The notes below the pieces were generated by a model. The model searched no databases, was not told the DNA's origin, and saw only the letters and a program-made list of their open reading frames with translations. From Cellulomonas sp. Root485 (lineage in GTDB: Bacteria > Actinomycetota > Actinomycetes > Actinomycetales > Cellulomonadaceae): a stretch of DNA of 64,000 nucleotides. Both the position numbers and the translations under genes were made by a program. Below, piece by piece: positions 1 to 8,986 of the stretch. Numbering within the stretch: position 1 is the stretch's first letter; each line of letters opens with the position of its first letter. The stretch is from contig NZ_LMFC01000003.1 in the NCBI RefSeq assembly GCF_001426705.1, positions 232,995-296,994 of the forward strand. Reading direction: 5' to 3'.

Positions 1-194
1 TCACGCTGCGGCGGCAGCGGCGTGACCTGCTGGGCCAGGTCGATGAGCTCGTCCGTGGTGTCGCCCATCGCGCTGACCACCACGACGACGTCGTGACCGG
101 CGCGCTTCGCCTCGGCCACGCGCTTGGCGACGCGCTTGATGCTGCTGGCGTCGGCGACGGAGGAACCGCCGTACTTCTGCACGATCAGGGCCAC
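1..194 (-). CDS. lysC: aspartate kinase, N-terminal part (runs off left edge)
   Basis: Aspartate kinase phosphorylates L-aspartate, the first step towards lysine, threonine, methionine and diaminopimelate. Only about 64 codons are inside the window. The GTG start gives [15 protein letters not shown], in which KYGGSSV is the family's N-terminal nucleotide/substrate motif, followed by the usual helix and a [16 protein letters not shown] strand-turn, also typical. The rest lies beyond base 1. In actinobacteria this gene normally follows dnaX-recR on the same strand, as here, apart from the divergent CBM2 gene lying between. Family certain; length and completeness cannot be judged. Confidence 0.93.
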   Translation of the reverse strand, partial: MALIVQKYGGSSVADASSIKRVAKRVAEAKRAGHDVVVVVSAMGDTTDELIDLAQQVTPLPPQR

Positions 195-398
195 GGGGAG
201 AGCTCTTTCGCGGGCTCGGACAGGTCCGGGCGAGTGTACGGCCGTGCCCACCAGGTGGGCACCGAGTTTCAGATGCCGGATCGTCCCCGCTCATGGTGAA
301 GCGTTTGGGGCCCTCCCGCCGCGGCCCGCGGCACAGCACGCTGCCAGTGCGACGCCTGACCGCAGGGGGCACCGGGCGCGCGACCGAGAGGAACCGTC

Positions 399-1592
399 AT
401 GCGCGTCCGCGCTGCACTCACCGCCGTCGTCGTCGCCGTGCTGGCCGGCGTCGGCACCCTCGTCGGGCTCACCGCCCAGGCCGCCACCGGCTGTCAGGTC
501 AGCTGGACGGCGAACTCCTGGCCCGGTGGTTTCACGGCCGACGTGCGCATCAGCCCCGGCGAGGCCGCACACGGCTGGACGCTCACCTGGGCGTTCCCCT
601 CCGGGCAGCGCGTGACGCAGGGGTGGAACGCCAACGTGGTCCAGACCGGGTCCAGCGTGACCGCCTCGAACGCGGCGTGGAACGGCGAGATCCCCGCGGC
701 CGGGAGCACGTCGTTCGGCTTCCAGGGCACGTTCAGCGGCACGAACGCGGCTCCGACGACGTTCGTGCTCAACGGCGTCACGTGCAACGGCGGGAACCCG
801 ACGGCCACACCGACGCCGACCCCGACCCCCACCCTGACGCCCACGCCGACACCCACCCCCACACCGACGCCCACGCCCACGCCCACGCCCACCGTCCCGC
901 CCAACCCGGACTGCAGCACGGCACTCTTCTGCGACGGCCTCGAGTCCCAGACCGGGACGACGGTCAGCAGCCCCTGGAGCGTGAAGCACCCCGACTGCTC
1001 GGGTACCGGGACCGCCTCGATCGACAGCACGGTCGCGCACACCGGCACCCGCTCGCTCAAGATCACCGGCGCCGCCGGCTACTGCAACCACGTGTTCGCC
1101 CAGGCAGCGGCCGACCTGACCCGGCTCTCGCAGACGTACTACGTGCGGTTCTACGTCCGGCACACCACCGAGCTGCCGACCTCGCACGTCACGTTCCTCG
1201 CGATGAACGACGCGAACGACGGCAACCGTGACCTGCGGATGGGCGGCCAGAACGGGCGGCTGCAGTGGAACCGCTCGTCGGACGACGCGACCCTCCCTGA
1301 GCAGAGCCCCGCGGGCGTGGCGCTGAGCGCGTCGCTGCCGGCGTCGTACTGGGCCTGCGTGGAGATCGAGGTGGACGGCACGGGTCGCATGCTCACGCGG
1401 GTCGACGGCTACGCCATCCGGGGCCTGATCGTCGACGGCACGCCGACGCACGACATCGACGGTCAGTGGTTGGCCAAGGCGTGGTCGCCGCGCCTGACGG
1501 ACCTGCGGCTCGGCTGGGAGAGCTACGGCGAGGGCAGCGACACCCTGTGGTTCGACGACATCGTCGTCGCGAACAACCGGGTCGGCTGCTGA
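399..1592 (+). CDS. secreted CBM2 protein with C-terminal Cip1-like / polysaccharide-lyase-like domain
   Basis: 397 aa. A signal peptide (about residues 1-29, ending AQA) is followed by a family-2 carbohydrate-binding module (30-130) with its flanking cysteines and the exposed Trp residues (SWTANSW, HGWTLTWAF, GWNANV, NAAWNG) that stack on cellulose. A Pro-Thr linker of TP repeats (135-167) then leads to a 230-residue domain beginning with a FCDGLE motif and ending WFDDIVV. That domain looks like the beta-jelly-roll of fungal Cip1 and its bacterial CBM-bearing homologues, a lyase-like fold; this assignment is from memory of the motifs and is moderate. A GAGAGGAACC Shine-Dalgarno precedes the ATG. 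It probably acts outside the cell on plant polysaccharide. Confidence 0.85.
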   Translation: MRVRAALTAVVVAVLAGVGTLVGLTAQAATGCQVSWTANSWPGGFTADVRISPGEAAHGWTLTWAFPSGQRVTQGWNANVVQTGSSVTASNAAWNGEIPAAGSTSFGFQGTFSGTNAAPTTFVLNGVTCNGGNPTATPTPTPTPTLTPTPTPTPTPTPTPTPTPTVPPNPDCSTALFCDGLESQTGTTVSSPWSVKHPDCSGTGTASIDSTVAHTGTRSLKITGAAGYCNHVFAQAAADLTRLSQTYYVRFYVRHTTELPTSHVTFLAMNDANDGNRDLRMGGQNGRLQWNRSSDDATLPEQSPAGVALSASLPASYWACVEIEVDGTGRMLTRVDGYAIRGLIVDGTPTHDIDGQWLAKAWSPRLTDLRLGWESYGEGSDTLWFDDIVVANNRVGC

Positions 1593-1608
1593 CCCTCCTC
1601 AGCAGCTG

Positions 1609-1650
1609 CGCACAGCACGCGGACGGATGCCCCCGTCCGCGTGCTGTGCG
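1609..1650. terminator. bidirectional hairpin terminator
   Basis: A perfect 18-bp stem (CGCACAGCACGCGGACGG and its complement) with a 6-nt loop sits between the convergent CBM2 and DUF5063 genes. It has no long U tract, as is usual in high-GC actinobacteria, and can serve both strands. Confidence 0.85.
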
Positions 1651-1665
1651 GAACACGGGGGAGCG

Positions 1666-2229
1666 TCAGGGCTGCAGGGCGTCGTACTCGGCCTCGGCGG
1701 CGACATCGTCCTCCACGTCCAGCCGCAGGTGCGCCAGCATCGTCTGCAAGGTGCGCAGGACGGACGACGCGCGCTCGCCCCAGTCCGACAGGTACGAGAA
1801 CTGCCACCACCACAGGGCCTCGAGCACGCCACCGGTCTCGTAGTGCCGCAGCCCCTGGGCCAGCGCCCCGGCGATCGCGACGAGGTCCCCCGACACGCTC
1901 GCCGGCTGGACGTCGACGCCCAGGAGCGGGTCGACCACCTCGGCGTACTCGTCGATGCCCTCGAACACGTTCGCGAGGTTGGCCCGCAGCGGCTCCACGT
2001 CCGGGTCGGGGCCGACGTCCGGCTCGAACCGCTCGGAGGGCACCACGTCGGTGGTCGCCCCCAGCCGGGCGCCGGCGGCGAGCATGTCGCTCACCGCGAG
2101 CAGCAGCAAGGGCAGGGACGCGTCCGGGTTGGCCCCCGACGCGACCTCGGTGATCGTCGTCAGGTAGCTGCGGGCCTCGGTCGCCACGGACTCGGCGATG
2201 TCGCGGAGGTCGGCGTCGGCTGTGCTCAT
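1666..2229 (-). CDS. DUF5063 domain-containing protein
   Basis: 187 aa, cytoplasmic, no signal or membrane segment, acidic. The sequence is mainly alpha-helical with a Trp-rich core (LEALWWWQFSYLSDWGERA) and a leucine-rich C-terminal helix. It matches what I know as DUF5063, a family of unknown function found in actinobacteria between recR and aspartate kinase. The ATG at 2227-2229 is preceded by a strong GGAGGAGCAC ribosome-binding site, which settles the start. It lies 10 bp after recR and is probably in the same operon. Function unknown; the link to replication/repair is only positional. Confidence 0.8.
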   Translation of the reverse strand: MSTADADLRDIAESVATEARSYLTTITEVASGANPDASLPLLLLAVSDMLAAGARLGATTDVVPSERFEPDVGPDPDVEPLRANLANVFEGIDEYAEVVDPLLGVDVQPASVSGDLVAIAGALAQGLRHYETGGVLEALWWWQFSYLSDWGERASSVLRTLQTMLAHLRLDVEDDVAAEAEYDALQP

Positions 2230-2239
2230 CGTGCTCCTC

Positions 2240-2839
2240 CTACGCGCTGATCCGTCGGCGGCCCTCGAACGCCCGGCCGAGGGTGACCTCGTCGGCGTAC
2301 TCCAGGTCCCCACCCACCGGCAGGCCCGATGCCAGCCGGCTGACCGTCAGCCCCATCGGGACCAGGAGCCGCGCCAGGTAGGTGGCCGTCGCCTCGCCCT
2401 CGACGTTCGGGTCCGTGGCCAGGATGACCTCGGTGACCGTGCCGTCCGCGAGGCGCGTCATGAGACCCGCGATGCGCAGGTCGTCCGGACCGACGCCTGC
2501 GATCGGGTTGATGGCCCCGCCGAGCACGTGGTACTTGCCGCGGAACTCCCGGGTGCGCTCGATGGCGACGACGTCCTTGGACTCCTCGACCACGCAGATC
2601 GACGTCGGCGAGCGGCGCGGGTCCCGGCAGATGCGGCACTGCGCCTCCTGCGCGACGTTCCCGCAGATCTCGCAGAACCGGACCCGCAGCTTCACCTCGG
2701 TGAGCGCGTCCGACAACCGTCGGACCTCCGCCGGGTCCGCCGACAGGATGTGGAACGCGATGCGCTGGGCGCTCTTGGGACCGACCCCGGGCAGTCGCCC
2801 GAGCTCGTCGATCAGGTCCTGGACCGCGCCTTCGTACAC
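2240..2839 (-). CDS. recR: recombination mediator protein RecR
   Basis: 199 aa, the usual RecR length. With RecO/RecF it helps load RecA on SSB-coated gapped DNA. Visible in order: the N-terminal helix-hairpin-helix ([20 protein letters not shown], residues about 11-30), a C4 zinc finger ([16 protein letters not shown], about 56-71), a TOPRIM domain beginning SICVVEE with the conserved acidic residue and [16 protein letters not shown], and the C-terminal [21 protein letters not shown] signature. It is downstream of dnaX with a 64-bp gap. Many actinobacteria carry ybaB/ebfC in that position; none fits here. Confidence 0.97.
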   Translation of the reverse strand: MYEGAVQDLIDELGRLPGVGPKSAQRIAFHILSADPAEVRRLSDALTEVKLRVRFCEICGNVAQEAQCRICRDPRRSPTSICVVEESKDVVAIERTREFRGKYHVLGGAINPIAGVGPDDLRIAGLMTRLADGTVTEVILATDPNVEGEATATYLARLLVPMGLTVSRLASGLPVGGDLEYADEVTLGRAFEGRRRISA

Positions 2840-2903
2840 ACCGTCAGCCTACGGGGTGGTTGCCGTCCCGCCGTCGGACGCCACCCTCTGACCGACCACG
2901 CGA

Positions 2904-5321
2904 TCAGGACGTGCCGTCGTCCAGCTGCTCGTCGATGACCGTCCCGCCGAGCATCTGCGCGACCAGGGGCGCGCCGATGAGGCTCGACGTCGTGATGTCC
3001 GGGTCGTCGGGCGACGGCTCGTCCGGCACGCCCGGGATCACGCGTGCCGCCGACTCCCGCGCAGCCGCCATGCCGCGCTCGCGGGCCGTGCCGGGCGCCG
3101 GCGGTGCGACGTCGTGCGGCGGGGCGTCCGGGACGCCCGGCTCACCGGGCTCGTCGTCGGGCGGCTCAGGCATCGGGGGTTCGTCGTCCCACGACGCCGC
3201 CGCCTCCGCAGGGGTCACCGCCCGGGGGTTGCTGCGCTCGTCGGCGGCAGGCCGAGGGGCAGCCGCGGCGGGAGCAGGGGCCGACGTCGCCTGCTCGGCG
3301 AGGATGCCCTCGACCCGTACGTCGAACCCGAGCGTCTCCCGCACGGCCCGGGCGACCACGTCCGCGTGGGCGCCGTTGCGGAACGTGGTCGCGAGCGCGG
3401 GGTTGTCGAAGGCCACCTTCAGCGTCGAGGCGTCGAGCTCCGCGACCTGGGCGTTGCGCGGGTCGATGAGCGCCCACGTGACGCGGCGCAGACCCTTGAC
3501 GGTCTCGAGGACCTCCGGCCAGCGACGTCGCAGCACCTCGGTGTCGGGCCCCCCGGTCGAGCGCGCAGGGGGCGGCGTCGCGGCCGCCGGCGCGGCGGGC
3601 GGGGTGGCAGCCGGCTGGACGACGGGCGCCGACGCAGCGGGGGCTGCGTCCGCGGCTCCTGCGGGGTGCGCGGCGGGGGCTGCGTCCGCGGCTCCTGCGG
3701 GGTGCGCGGCGGGGGCGACGGCATCGGAGTCGGCGTCGGTCGTCGGCGCAGCGACATCCCACGGCGGGCTGTCGTCGCCGAGGTCCGTCGGGCCGGCCGT
3801 CGGCGGCACGTCGGCGGACGCGTCGTGCCCACCCGGCCCGGTCGTCGGTGCAGCCACCGGCACCGGACGCTGCGCAGGCGCGGCCTCACGCGCAGCAACA
3901 GCCGCAGGCGCGGCCTCACGCGCAACAGCCGCAGGCGCGGCCTCACGCGCAGCCGGCGCAGGCGCGGCCTCACGCGCAGCCGGCGCAGGCGCGGCCTCAC
4001 GCGCAGCAGGCGCAGGCGCGGCCTCACGCGCAGCCGGCGCAGGCGCGGCCTCACGCGCGGCGGCCGCTGGCTCCGGTCGCGAAGGAGCAGCGACCTGCGG
4101 CGCAGCCGGCGGGCCGGCGACCGGCACCCGGACCGCCGCGGCGCCGTCGGCGGGCAGCCCACGCTCGAGCCGGTCGAGACGGGCGCCGAACCCGGAGCGG
4201 GTGTCCTCGACGGCGGGCAGCAGGAGCCGCGCCATCAGGAGCTCGAGGTGCAGCCGCGGCGACGTCGCGCCCGTCATCTCGGTGAGCGCAGCGTTGCACA
4301 GGTCCGCCGACCGCGACAGCTCGGAGGCACCCAGGTGCCGGGCCTGCAGCCGCATGCGGTCGAGCTGGTCGGTGGGGACGTCGCGCAGGGCGGCATCGGC
4401 GGCGTCGCCGGAGGCCGCGATGACGATGAGGTCGCGCAGCCGCTCGAGCAGGTCCTCGACGAAGCGCCGCGGCTCGTGGCCGGTCGAGATCACGCGCTCG
4501 ACCACGCGGAACGCCGAGGCGCCGTCGCGGGCGGCGATCGCCTCGGTCAGGTCGTCCAGCAAGGAGGCCTGGGTGTACCCGAGCAGGGCGGCGGCACCCT
4601 CGTACCCGAGCTCTCCCCCGCCCGAGCCCGCGATCAGCTGGTCGAGCACGGAGAGCGTGTCCCGCACGGAGCCGCCGCCGGCGCGCACGACGAGCGGCAG
4701 CACGCCGGACGCGACCGGCACGCCCTCGCTGTCACAGAGCTGCTGCAGGTACGGCACCAGCACGTCCGGCGGGACCAGCCGGAACGGGTAGTGGTGGGTG
4801 CGCGAGCGGATGGTGCCGATGACCTTGTCGGGCTCCGTCGTCGCGAAGATGAACTTGATGTGCGGCGGCGGCTCCTCGACGATCTTGAGCAGCGCGTTGA
4901 AGCCCTGGTTCGAGACCATGTGCGCCTCGTCGAGGATGAACACCTTGTAGCGGTCCCGCGCGGGCGCGAACGTGGCGCGTTCCCGCAGCTCGCGGGCGTC
5001 GTCGACACCGCCGTGGCTCGCCGCGTCGATCTCCACGACGTCCAGGCTGCCCGGTCCCCCTCGCGCCAGCTCCACGCACGACGGGCACACGTCGCACGGG
5101 GTGTCGGTGGGGTTCTCCTCGGTGTTCTGCGCGCAGTTGAGGATGCGGGCGAGGATGCGCGCCGACGTCGTCTTGCCGCAGCCGCGCGGGCCGGAGAACA
5201 GGTAGGCGTGGTTCACCTGACCGCTGCGCAGCGCCTGCCGCAGCGGAGCCGTGACGTGGTCCTGGCCGATCACCTCGGAGAAGTTCTCGGGCCGGTAGCG
5301 GCGGTACAGGGCTGTCGTCAC
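2904..5321 (-). CDS. dnaX: DNA polymerase III subunit gamma/tau
   Basis: 805 aa from a GTG start giving VTTALYRRYRPENFSEVIGQ, the conserved DnaX N-terminus. This is the clamp-loader ATPase of the replisome. Visible: Walker A GPRGCGKTTSARI (about residues 42-54), the zinc module C-x(12)-CDVCPSC, Walker B FILDEAHM, sensor 1 FATTEPDKV, SRC-equivalent TIRSRTHHY, and the domain III lid. The tail is long and Ala/Pro-rich with two internal tandem repeats (see repeat entries), then a tau-like region (WPEVLETVK, VTPAEAAAS). No slippery heptamer for a gamma frameshift was evident. Upstream in-frame codons exist, but homology starts at this GTG. Confidence 0.96.
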   Translation of the reverse strand: MTTALYRRYRPENFSEVIGQDHVTAPLRQALRSGQVNHAYLFSGPRGCGKTTSARILARILNCAQNTEENPTDTPCDVCPSCVELARGGPGSLDVVEIDAASHGGVDDARELRERATFAPARDRYKVFILDEAHMVSNQGFNALLKIVEEPPPHIKFIFATTEPDKVIGTIRSRTHHYPFRLVPPDVLVPYLQQLCDSEGVPVASGVLPLVVRAGGGSVRDTLSVLDQLIAGSGGGELGYEGAAALLGYTQASLLDDLTEAIAARDGASAFRVVERVISTGHEPRRFVEDLLERLRDLIVIAASGDAADAALRDVPTDQLDRMRLQARHLGASELSRSADLCNAALTEMTGATSPRLHLELLMARLLLPAVEDTRSGFGARLDRLERGLPADGAAAVRVPVAGPPAAPQVAAPSRPEPAAAAREAAPAPAAREAAPAPAAREAAPAPAAREAAPAPAAREAAPAAVAREAAPAAVAAREAAPAQRPVPVAAPTTGPGGHDASADVPPTAGPTDLGDDSPPWDVAAPTTDADSDAVAPAAHPAGAADAAPAAHPAGAADAAPAASAPVVQPAATPPAAPAAATPPPARSTGGPDTEVLRRRWPEVLETVKGLRRVTWALIDPRNAQVAELDASTLKVAFDNPALATTFRNGAHADVVARAVRETLGFDVRVEGILAEQATSAPAPAAAAPRPAADERSNPRAVTPAEAAASWDDEPPMPEPPDDEPGEPGVPDAPPHDVAPPAPGTARERGMAAARESAARVIPGVPDEPSPDDPDITTSSLIGAPLVAQMLGGTVIDEQLDDGTS
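3639..3712 (-). repeat. 36-bp in-frame tandem repeat in dnaX (2 copies)
   Basis: Two near-perfect copies with a 36-bp period encode AAPAAHPAGAAD twice in the DnaX linker. Coding tandem repeat in a disordered region; copy number may vary between strains. Confidence 0.7.
3873..4063 (-). repeat. 27-bp in-frame tandem repeat in dnaX (about 6-7 copies)
   Basis: Unit reads GCGCAGGCGCGGCCTCACGC plus seven bases on the + strand, encoding AREAAPAPA on the minus strand; the outer copies are degenerate. The reading frame stays open throughout, so this is a disordered Ala/Pro/Glu linker between the AAA+ core and the tau-like tail, not a CRISPR array. Confidence 0.85.
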
Positions 5322-5361
5322 GCCACGGACTCTAGACGCCCGCGCCGACAGCCGTCGCCGC

Positions 5362-6714
5362 TCAGGTCGGCAGAGAAGCGATCGCGGTGAGCACGCCGTC
5401 GGGGTCGTAGCGACGCTTCGCGGCGAGCAGCCGGTCGGCGTTCGCGCCGAAGGCGAGCCGAGCGCGCTCGGCGTCGTCCGGACCGAGGATGTTCGGGTAG
5501 CCACCGGGCAGCGCCCCGGGCGCCAGGGCGTCCGTGACCCGCTCGACCCAGGCGCGGTGCGGCGTGGGATCACCGCCGGGCCACGCCGCGATGACCTCCG
5601 CCAGCAGGTGCTCGGAGCGCAGTGCGAAGGCGGTCGCGTCCGGGGCCACGCGGGTGGCGGCGCCGTGGAAGTGGTGCAGGGCAAGCAGGGACGACGCCGA
5701 CGACCAGGTCGAGGCCGCCTCGGCGAGCACCTGGATCGCGTGGTCGGAGAGCGTCGGGAGCCAGCGGGTGCCCAGCGTGTAGTGCTGACCGGGTCGGGCG
5801 CCCTGCTCGAACATCCGGATCAGGTCTCCGTAGGGCAGCGGGCCGATGCCCCCGGCGACCACTGTGCCGAGCCGCAAGAACGGTGCGAGCACGGTGTCGC
5901 CCGCGACGGGGTCGCCGCTCCACGTCGGCGCGAGGAACACCGCCGCCTCCCCCGTCGGCCCGGCGACGAAGCCGGCCATCACCGTGAGCTCGTCGGGCGC
6001 CATGGCGATCAGGTCGCGGTAGCCGCGCAGAACCTGGACAGCCTGCTGCTGGGGGAACAGGACCATGCCGCCGAGCACCGGACCCAGCGGGTGCAGCCGG
6101 TAACGCGCTGCGGTGACGATCCCGAAGTTCGCGCCGCCGCCGCGCAGCGCCCAGAACAGCTCGGGGTCCCCGTCCGGCCCTGCGACCACCCGGGTCCCGT
6201 CGGGGAGCAGGACGTCGGCCGAGATCAGGTTGTCGAGCGCGAGCCCGAACCGGCCCGCGAGCCCGCCGTACCCACCGGCGAGCGTCATCCCCGCCATGCC
6301 GACCGTCCGCACGACGGCGGTGGCGGTGCCCAGACCGTGCGCGGCAGCCGGGTCCACGACGTCCGCGACGAGCGCGCCGCCCTGTGCCACGGCCACGCCG
6401 GCACGCGGGTCGACCTGGACGTCGCGGAGCGCGGACAGGTCGAGCACCACAGCGCCGTCGCCCAGCGCGCGGCCGGCCCAGTCGTGCCCACCGCCGCGCA
6501 CCGAGAGCGGGGCGTCGCACTCGCGCGCGACCAGCAGCGCGGTCCGCACGTCCTCCGCATCGGCGCACCGGACCACGACCGCCGGTCGGCGGTCGACCGC
6601 GCCGTTCCACACGCGCCGGGCGTCGTCGTACCCGTCGTCGTCCGGCTGCCACACCCGACCCCGGACGGCCGCGCGCACGCGGGCACCCACCTCGGAGCTC
6701 GTCGTCTGCGTCAT
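5362..6714 (-). CDS. FAD-binding oxidoreductase (berberine-bridge-enzyme-like)
   Basis: 450 aa. N-terminal FAD_binding_4 (PCMH) domain about residues 35-210 and C-terminal BBE motif (YPNILGPDDAERARLAFGAN, then RYDPDGVL near the end). The flavin-linking histidine is visible in RGGGHDWAGRAL. The cysteine that makes the second covalent bond in bicovalent members (V-C-x-T-V-G) is replaced (VVRTVGMAG), so a single histidyl link is expected. No signal peptide, so a cytoplasmic oxidase of sugars or alcohols is possible; substrate unknown. The ATG at 6714 was chosen over the upstream in-frame start because homology begins shortly after it and GGGGGC lies about 8 nt before. Confidence 0.9.
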   Translation of the reverse strand: MTQTTSSEVGARVRAAVRGRVWQPDDDGYDDARRVWNGAVDRRPAVVVRCADAEDVRTALLVARECDAPLSVRGGGHDWAGRALGDGAVVLDLSALRDVQVDPRAGVAVAQGGALVADVVDPAAAHGLGTATAVVRTVGMAGMTLAGGYGGLAGRFGLALDNLISADVLLPDGTRVVAGPDGDPELFWALRGGGANFGIVTAARYRLHPLGPVLGGMVLFPQQQAVQVLRGYRDLIAMAPDELTVMAGFVAGPTGEAAVFLAPTWSGDPVAGDTVLAPFLRLGTVVAGGIGPLPYGDLIRMFEQGARPGQHYTLGTRWLPTLSDHAIQVLAEAASTWSSASSLLALHHFHGAATRVAPDATAFALRSEHLLAEVIAAWPGGDPTPHRAWVERVTDALAPGALPGGYPNILGPDDAERARLAFGANADRLLAAKRRYDPDGVLTAIASLPT

Positions 6715-6829
6715 GTCGAGAGGCCCCCTGCCGTGCGACCAGACCGCGACCTCGTCCAGTGCAGCGGGGTCCACGCACGTCGTCAAGGAACCGAGGAGCA
6801 CTCCGCCCGGACGGGCAACAGACGCGTGC

Positions 6830-8188
6830 TCAGTCCGCGCGGACCACCGTGTCCGCCAGCACCGACCGCAGCAGCGGCCGTGAGGTCTCGGTGGCGGCGA
6901 ACACCAGCGCGCAGCCGCCCGCCAGGAACCCGACGAGCATCAGGGGACCCTGCGGGGAGAGCATGGACTGCACGCCGAGCAGTGGGTAGAACATGACGAG
7001 GGCCGTGACCGCCGACCCGACCGCCACGAAGAGCAGCGGGACGAGCACGGTGCGGCGGCGGACGGAGTCGTGCAGCTCGGCGGGCGTGCCGGCCAGGCTC
7101 TGGAGCGCGATCTCGCGGCGCCGGTCGAGCACGGAGGCGGCCTGCGCGATGCCCGCGGAGACGGCCGCCAGCAGGAACGCGACCACCAGCGTGACCATCG
7201 CACCGGTCACCAGGTCGTCCATGAGGATCGCGCCCTGCGGGTCCTGCGAGGTGTCGACCGCGACGATCGTCGGCAGGATCGAGAGCGCCCCGGCCACGAA
7301 CCCGGCGAGCCCGAGCCCGCCCACCACGCGCCACGCTGCCTTGGGGTCGTCGAGGAGCCGGCGCGCGGCGAGCAGTCGCGCGGGCGTCGACGCACGCCGC
7401 AGCTGCGCCTTGCCGACGAGTCCGAGCACCCACGGGCCTACGGCGTTCAGGGTCATGAAGCCGACCGCCATCGCCCCGAGGAGCGCAGCACCGGCCGCGG
7501 CCCCGAGCTGACCGGCGGCGGAGCTGACGACCATGAAGGTGCCGATCCCGACGACGGCGACGACCACGCGCAGCCAGGTCATCTTCTTGGGCGTCTCCCG
7601 ACGGGCCACCCCCAGCGGCGACACGGTTACGCGCCGCAGCGAGACCGCACCGGACAGGGCGGCCAGGGCCGGCACCCCGACGAGCGCGATCGCCAGGCCC
7701 TCCCACCCGACCCACAGCTCCCCGACGGTGAACGTGGTGCCCTGGAACGGCAGGAGGGCGCACAGGGGCAGCAGCACCACGTAGAGCAGGACGCCGAGGA
7801 ACGCCCCGACGAGACCCTGCCAGGCGGTCTCGGTGACGGTGAGGCCGACCACCTCGCGCGGGGTGGCGCCGAGCAGTCGCAGCGTGGCGAGGCGGGCGTC
7901 CCGACGCGCGACTCCCAGGCGAGCAGCGGCACCGGCGAGGGTGATCAGCGGGACGACGAGCAGGACCACGGCGATCCACGCCAGGATCACGTAGACGCTC
8001 GCGTCGTCGCCCTGCCCCTCCGGGACCGGTACCTCCGCACGGGCGGTGAACCCCAGCAGACCGCCGACGACGCTGAGCGTGAGGCCCGTCGTCACGGCGA
8101 ACGCCGTGATCGCCAGGCTCGTCGTGATGCGCGCGTCCCGGCCCCCCGCGCGCTGGAGCCGAGGGGCGAGTGCGAGGACCGTGTTCAT
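6830..8188 (-). CDS. FtsX-like ABC transporter permease
   Basis: 452 aa integral membrane protein, permease half of an ABC exporter of the MacB/FtsX type. One N-terminal helix (residues about 22-45) is followed by an extracytoplasmic loop and two sets of helices; the motif RRDARLATLRLLGATPREV is the FtsX-domain cytoplasmic signature, repeated as RRREIALQSLAGTPAELH in the second half. The start codon overlaps the stop of the ATPase gene by 4 bp (ATGA), so the two are translationally coupled. Exported substrate unknown; lipids, peptides or drugs are typical for this type. Confidence 0.9.
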   Translation of the reverse strand: MNTVLALAPRLQRAGGRDARITTSLAITAFAVTTGLTLSVVGGLLGFTARAEVPVPEGQGDDASVYVILAWIAVVLLVVPLITLAGAAARLGVARRDARLATLRLLGATPREVVGLTVTETAWQGLVGAFLGVLLYVVLLPLCALLPFQGTTFTVGELWVGWEGLAIALVGVPALAALSGAVSLRRVTVSPLGVARRETPKKMTWLRVVVAVVGIGTFMVVSSAAGQLGAAAGAALLGAMAVGFMTLNAVGPWVLGLVGKAQLRRASTPARLLAARRLLDDPKAAWRVVGGLGLAGFVAGALSILPTIVAVDTSQDPQGAILMDDLVTGAMVTLVVAFLLAAVSAGIAQAASVLDRRREIALQSLAGTPAELHDSVRRRTVLVPLLFVAVGSAVTALVMFYPLLGVQSMLSPQGPLMLVGFLAGGCALVFAATETSRPLLRSVLADTVVRAD

Positions 8189-8871
8189 CGGGCGGTCTCC
8201 GGGTGACGGACCAGTCCGTCACGGACCTCGATGCGGCGGTCGCACCAGCCGGCCACCTGCGCGTCGTGGGTCACGACGACGAGCGACGCCCCCGCGGCCT
8301 TCGTCGTCTCCGTGAGGATCTGCATCACGTCGTGGCCGGTGCTCTGGTCGAGGGCACCCGTCGGCTCGTCGGCGAACACGACCGCGGGACCGGTGATGAG
8401 CGCCCGCGCGACCGCGACCCGCTGCGCCTGCCCGCCCGACAGCTCACCGGGCCGTCGCCCCTCCATGCCAGCGAGACCCAGCGATGCCAGCCACCGGCCC
8501 GCCAGCTCGGTCGCATCACGACGCGGGGTGCCCAGGAGCATCGCCGGCAGGGCCACGTTCTCGATCGCGGGCAGCTCGGAGAGCAGCTGGCCGAACTGGA
8601 ACACGAAGCCGTAGTGCTTGCGGCGCAGGAGCGAGCGCTCGCGGTCGGACAGCCCGCCGACCTCTCGGCCGTCGAGCGCGACCGTGCCGGAGTCGGGCAG
8701 CAGGATCCCGGCGAGGCAGTGCAGCAGCGTGGACTTGCCGGAGCCGGACGGACCCATGACGGCGAGCGACTCCCCGCCGGCGAGGTCGACGTCCACCCCG
8801 GCGAGCGCGGTCGTCGAGCCGAAGCGCTTGACCAGGCCGCGGGCGGACAGGCGTGGGGTGGCGGTGTTCAT
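8185..8871 (-). CDS. ABC transporter ATP-binding protein (MacB/LolD type)
   Basis: 228 aa, full-length ATPase for the downstream FtsX-like permease. Walker A GPSGSGKSTLLH (about 39-50), Q-loop FVFQFGQL, signature LSGGQAQRVAVARAL, Walker B VVFADEPTGALD, and H-loop VVVTHDAQVA are all intact. The YGFVFQ-type Q-loop and the DEPTGALD sequence are characteristic of the lipoprotein/macrolide exporter class. The ATG at 8869-8871 (MNTATPRLS) was preferred to an upstream start because the usual family N-terminus begins there. The pair forms a simple two-gene operon. Confidence 0.95.
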   Translation of the reverse strand: MNTATPRLSARGLVKRFGSTTALAGVDVDLAGGESLAVMGPSGSGKSTLLHCLAGILLPDSGTVALDGREVGGLSDRERSLLRRKHYGFVFQFGQLLSELPAIENVALPAMLLGTPRRDATELAGRWLASLGLAGMEGRRPGELSGGQAQRVAVARALITGPAVVFADEPTGALDQSTGHDVMQILTETTKAAGASLVVVTHDAQVAGWCDRRIEVRDGLVRHPETAR

Positions 8872-8986
8872 GCTGCCCAGGCTCCCCGGCGAGGGCGGGT
8901 CTCCGCGTCGGACCCCGGGATCCTTCACCCTGGCCGGGCGTGCACCCGCAGGGGGACCGGCGTCGGACCGTCGGATGACGGCATCG

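Noticed and set aside
3873..4063. Regular 27-bp repeats, possible CRISPR array
   Set aside because: Repeats are directly adjacent with no spacers and encode AREAAPAPA in frame within dnaX.
3114..5390. Long plus-strand open frame opposite dnaX
   Set aside because: Arg/Gly-rich shadow of the dnaX coding strand, typical of very high GC; no homology-like motifs.
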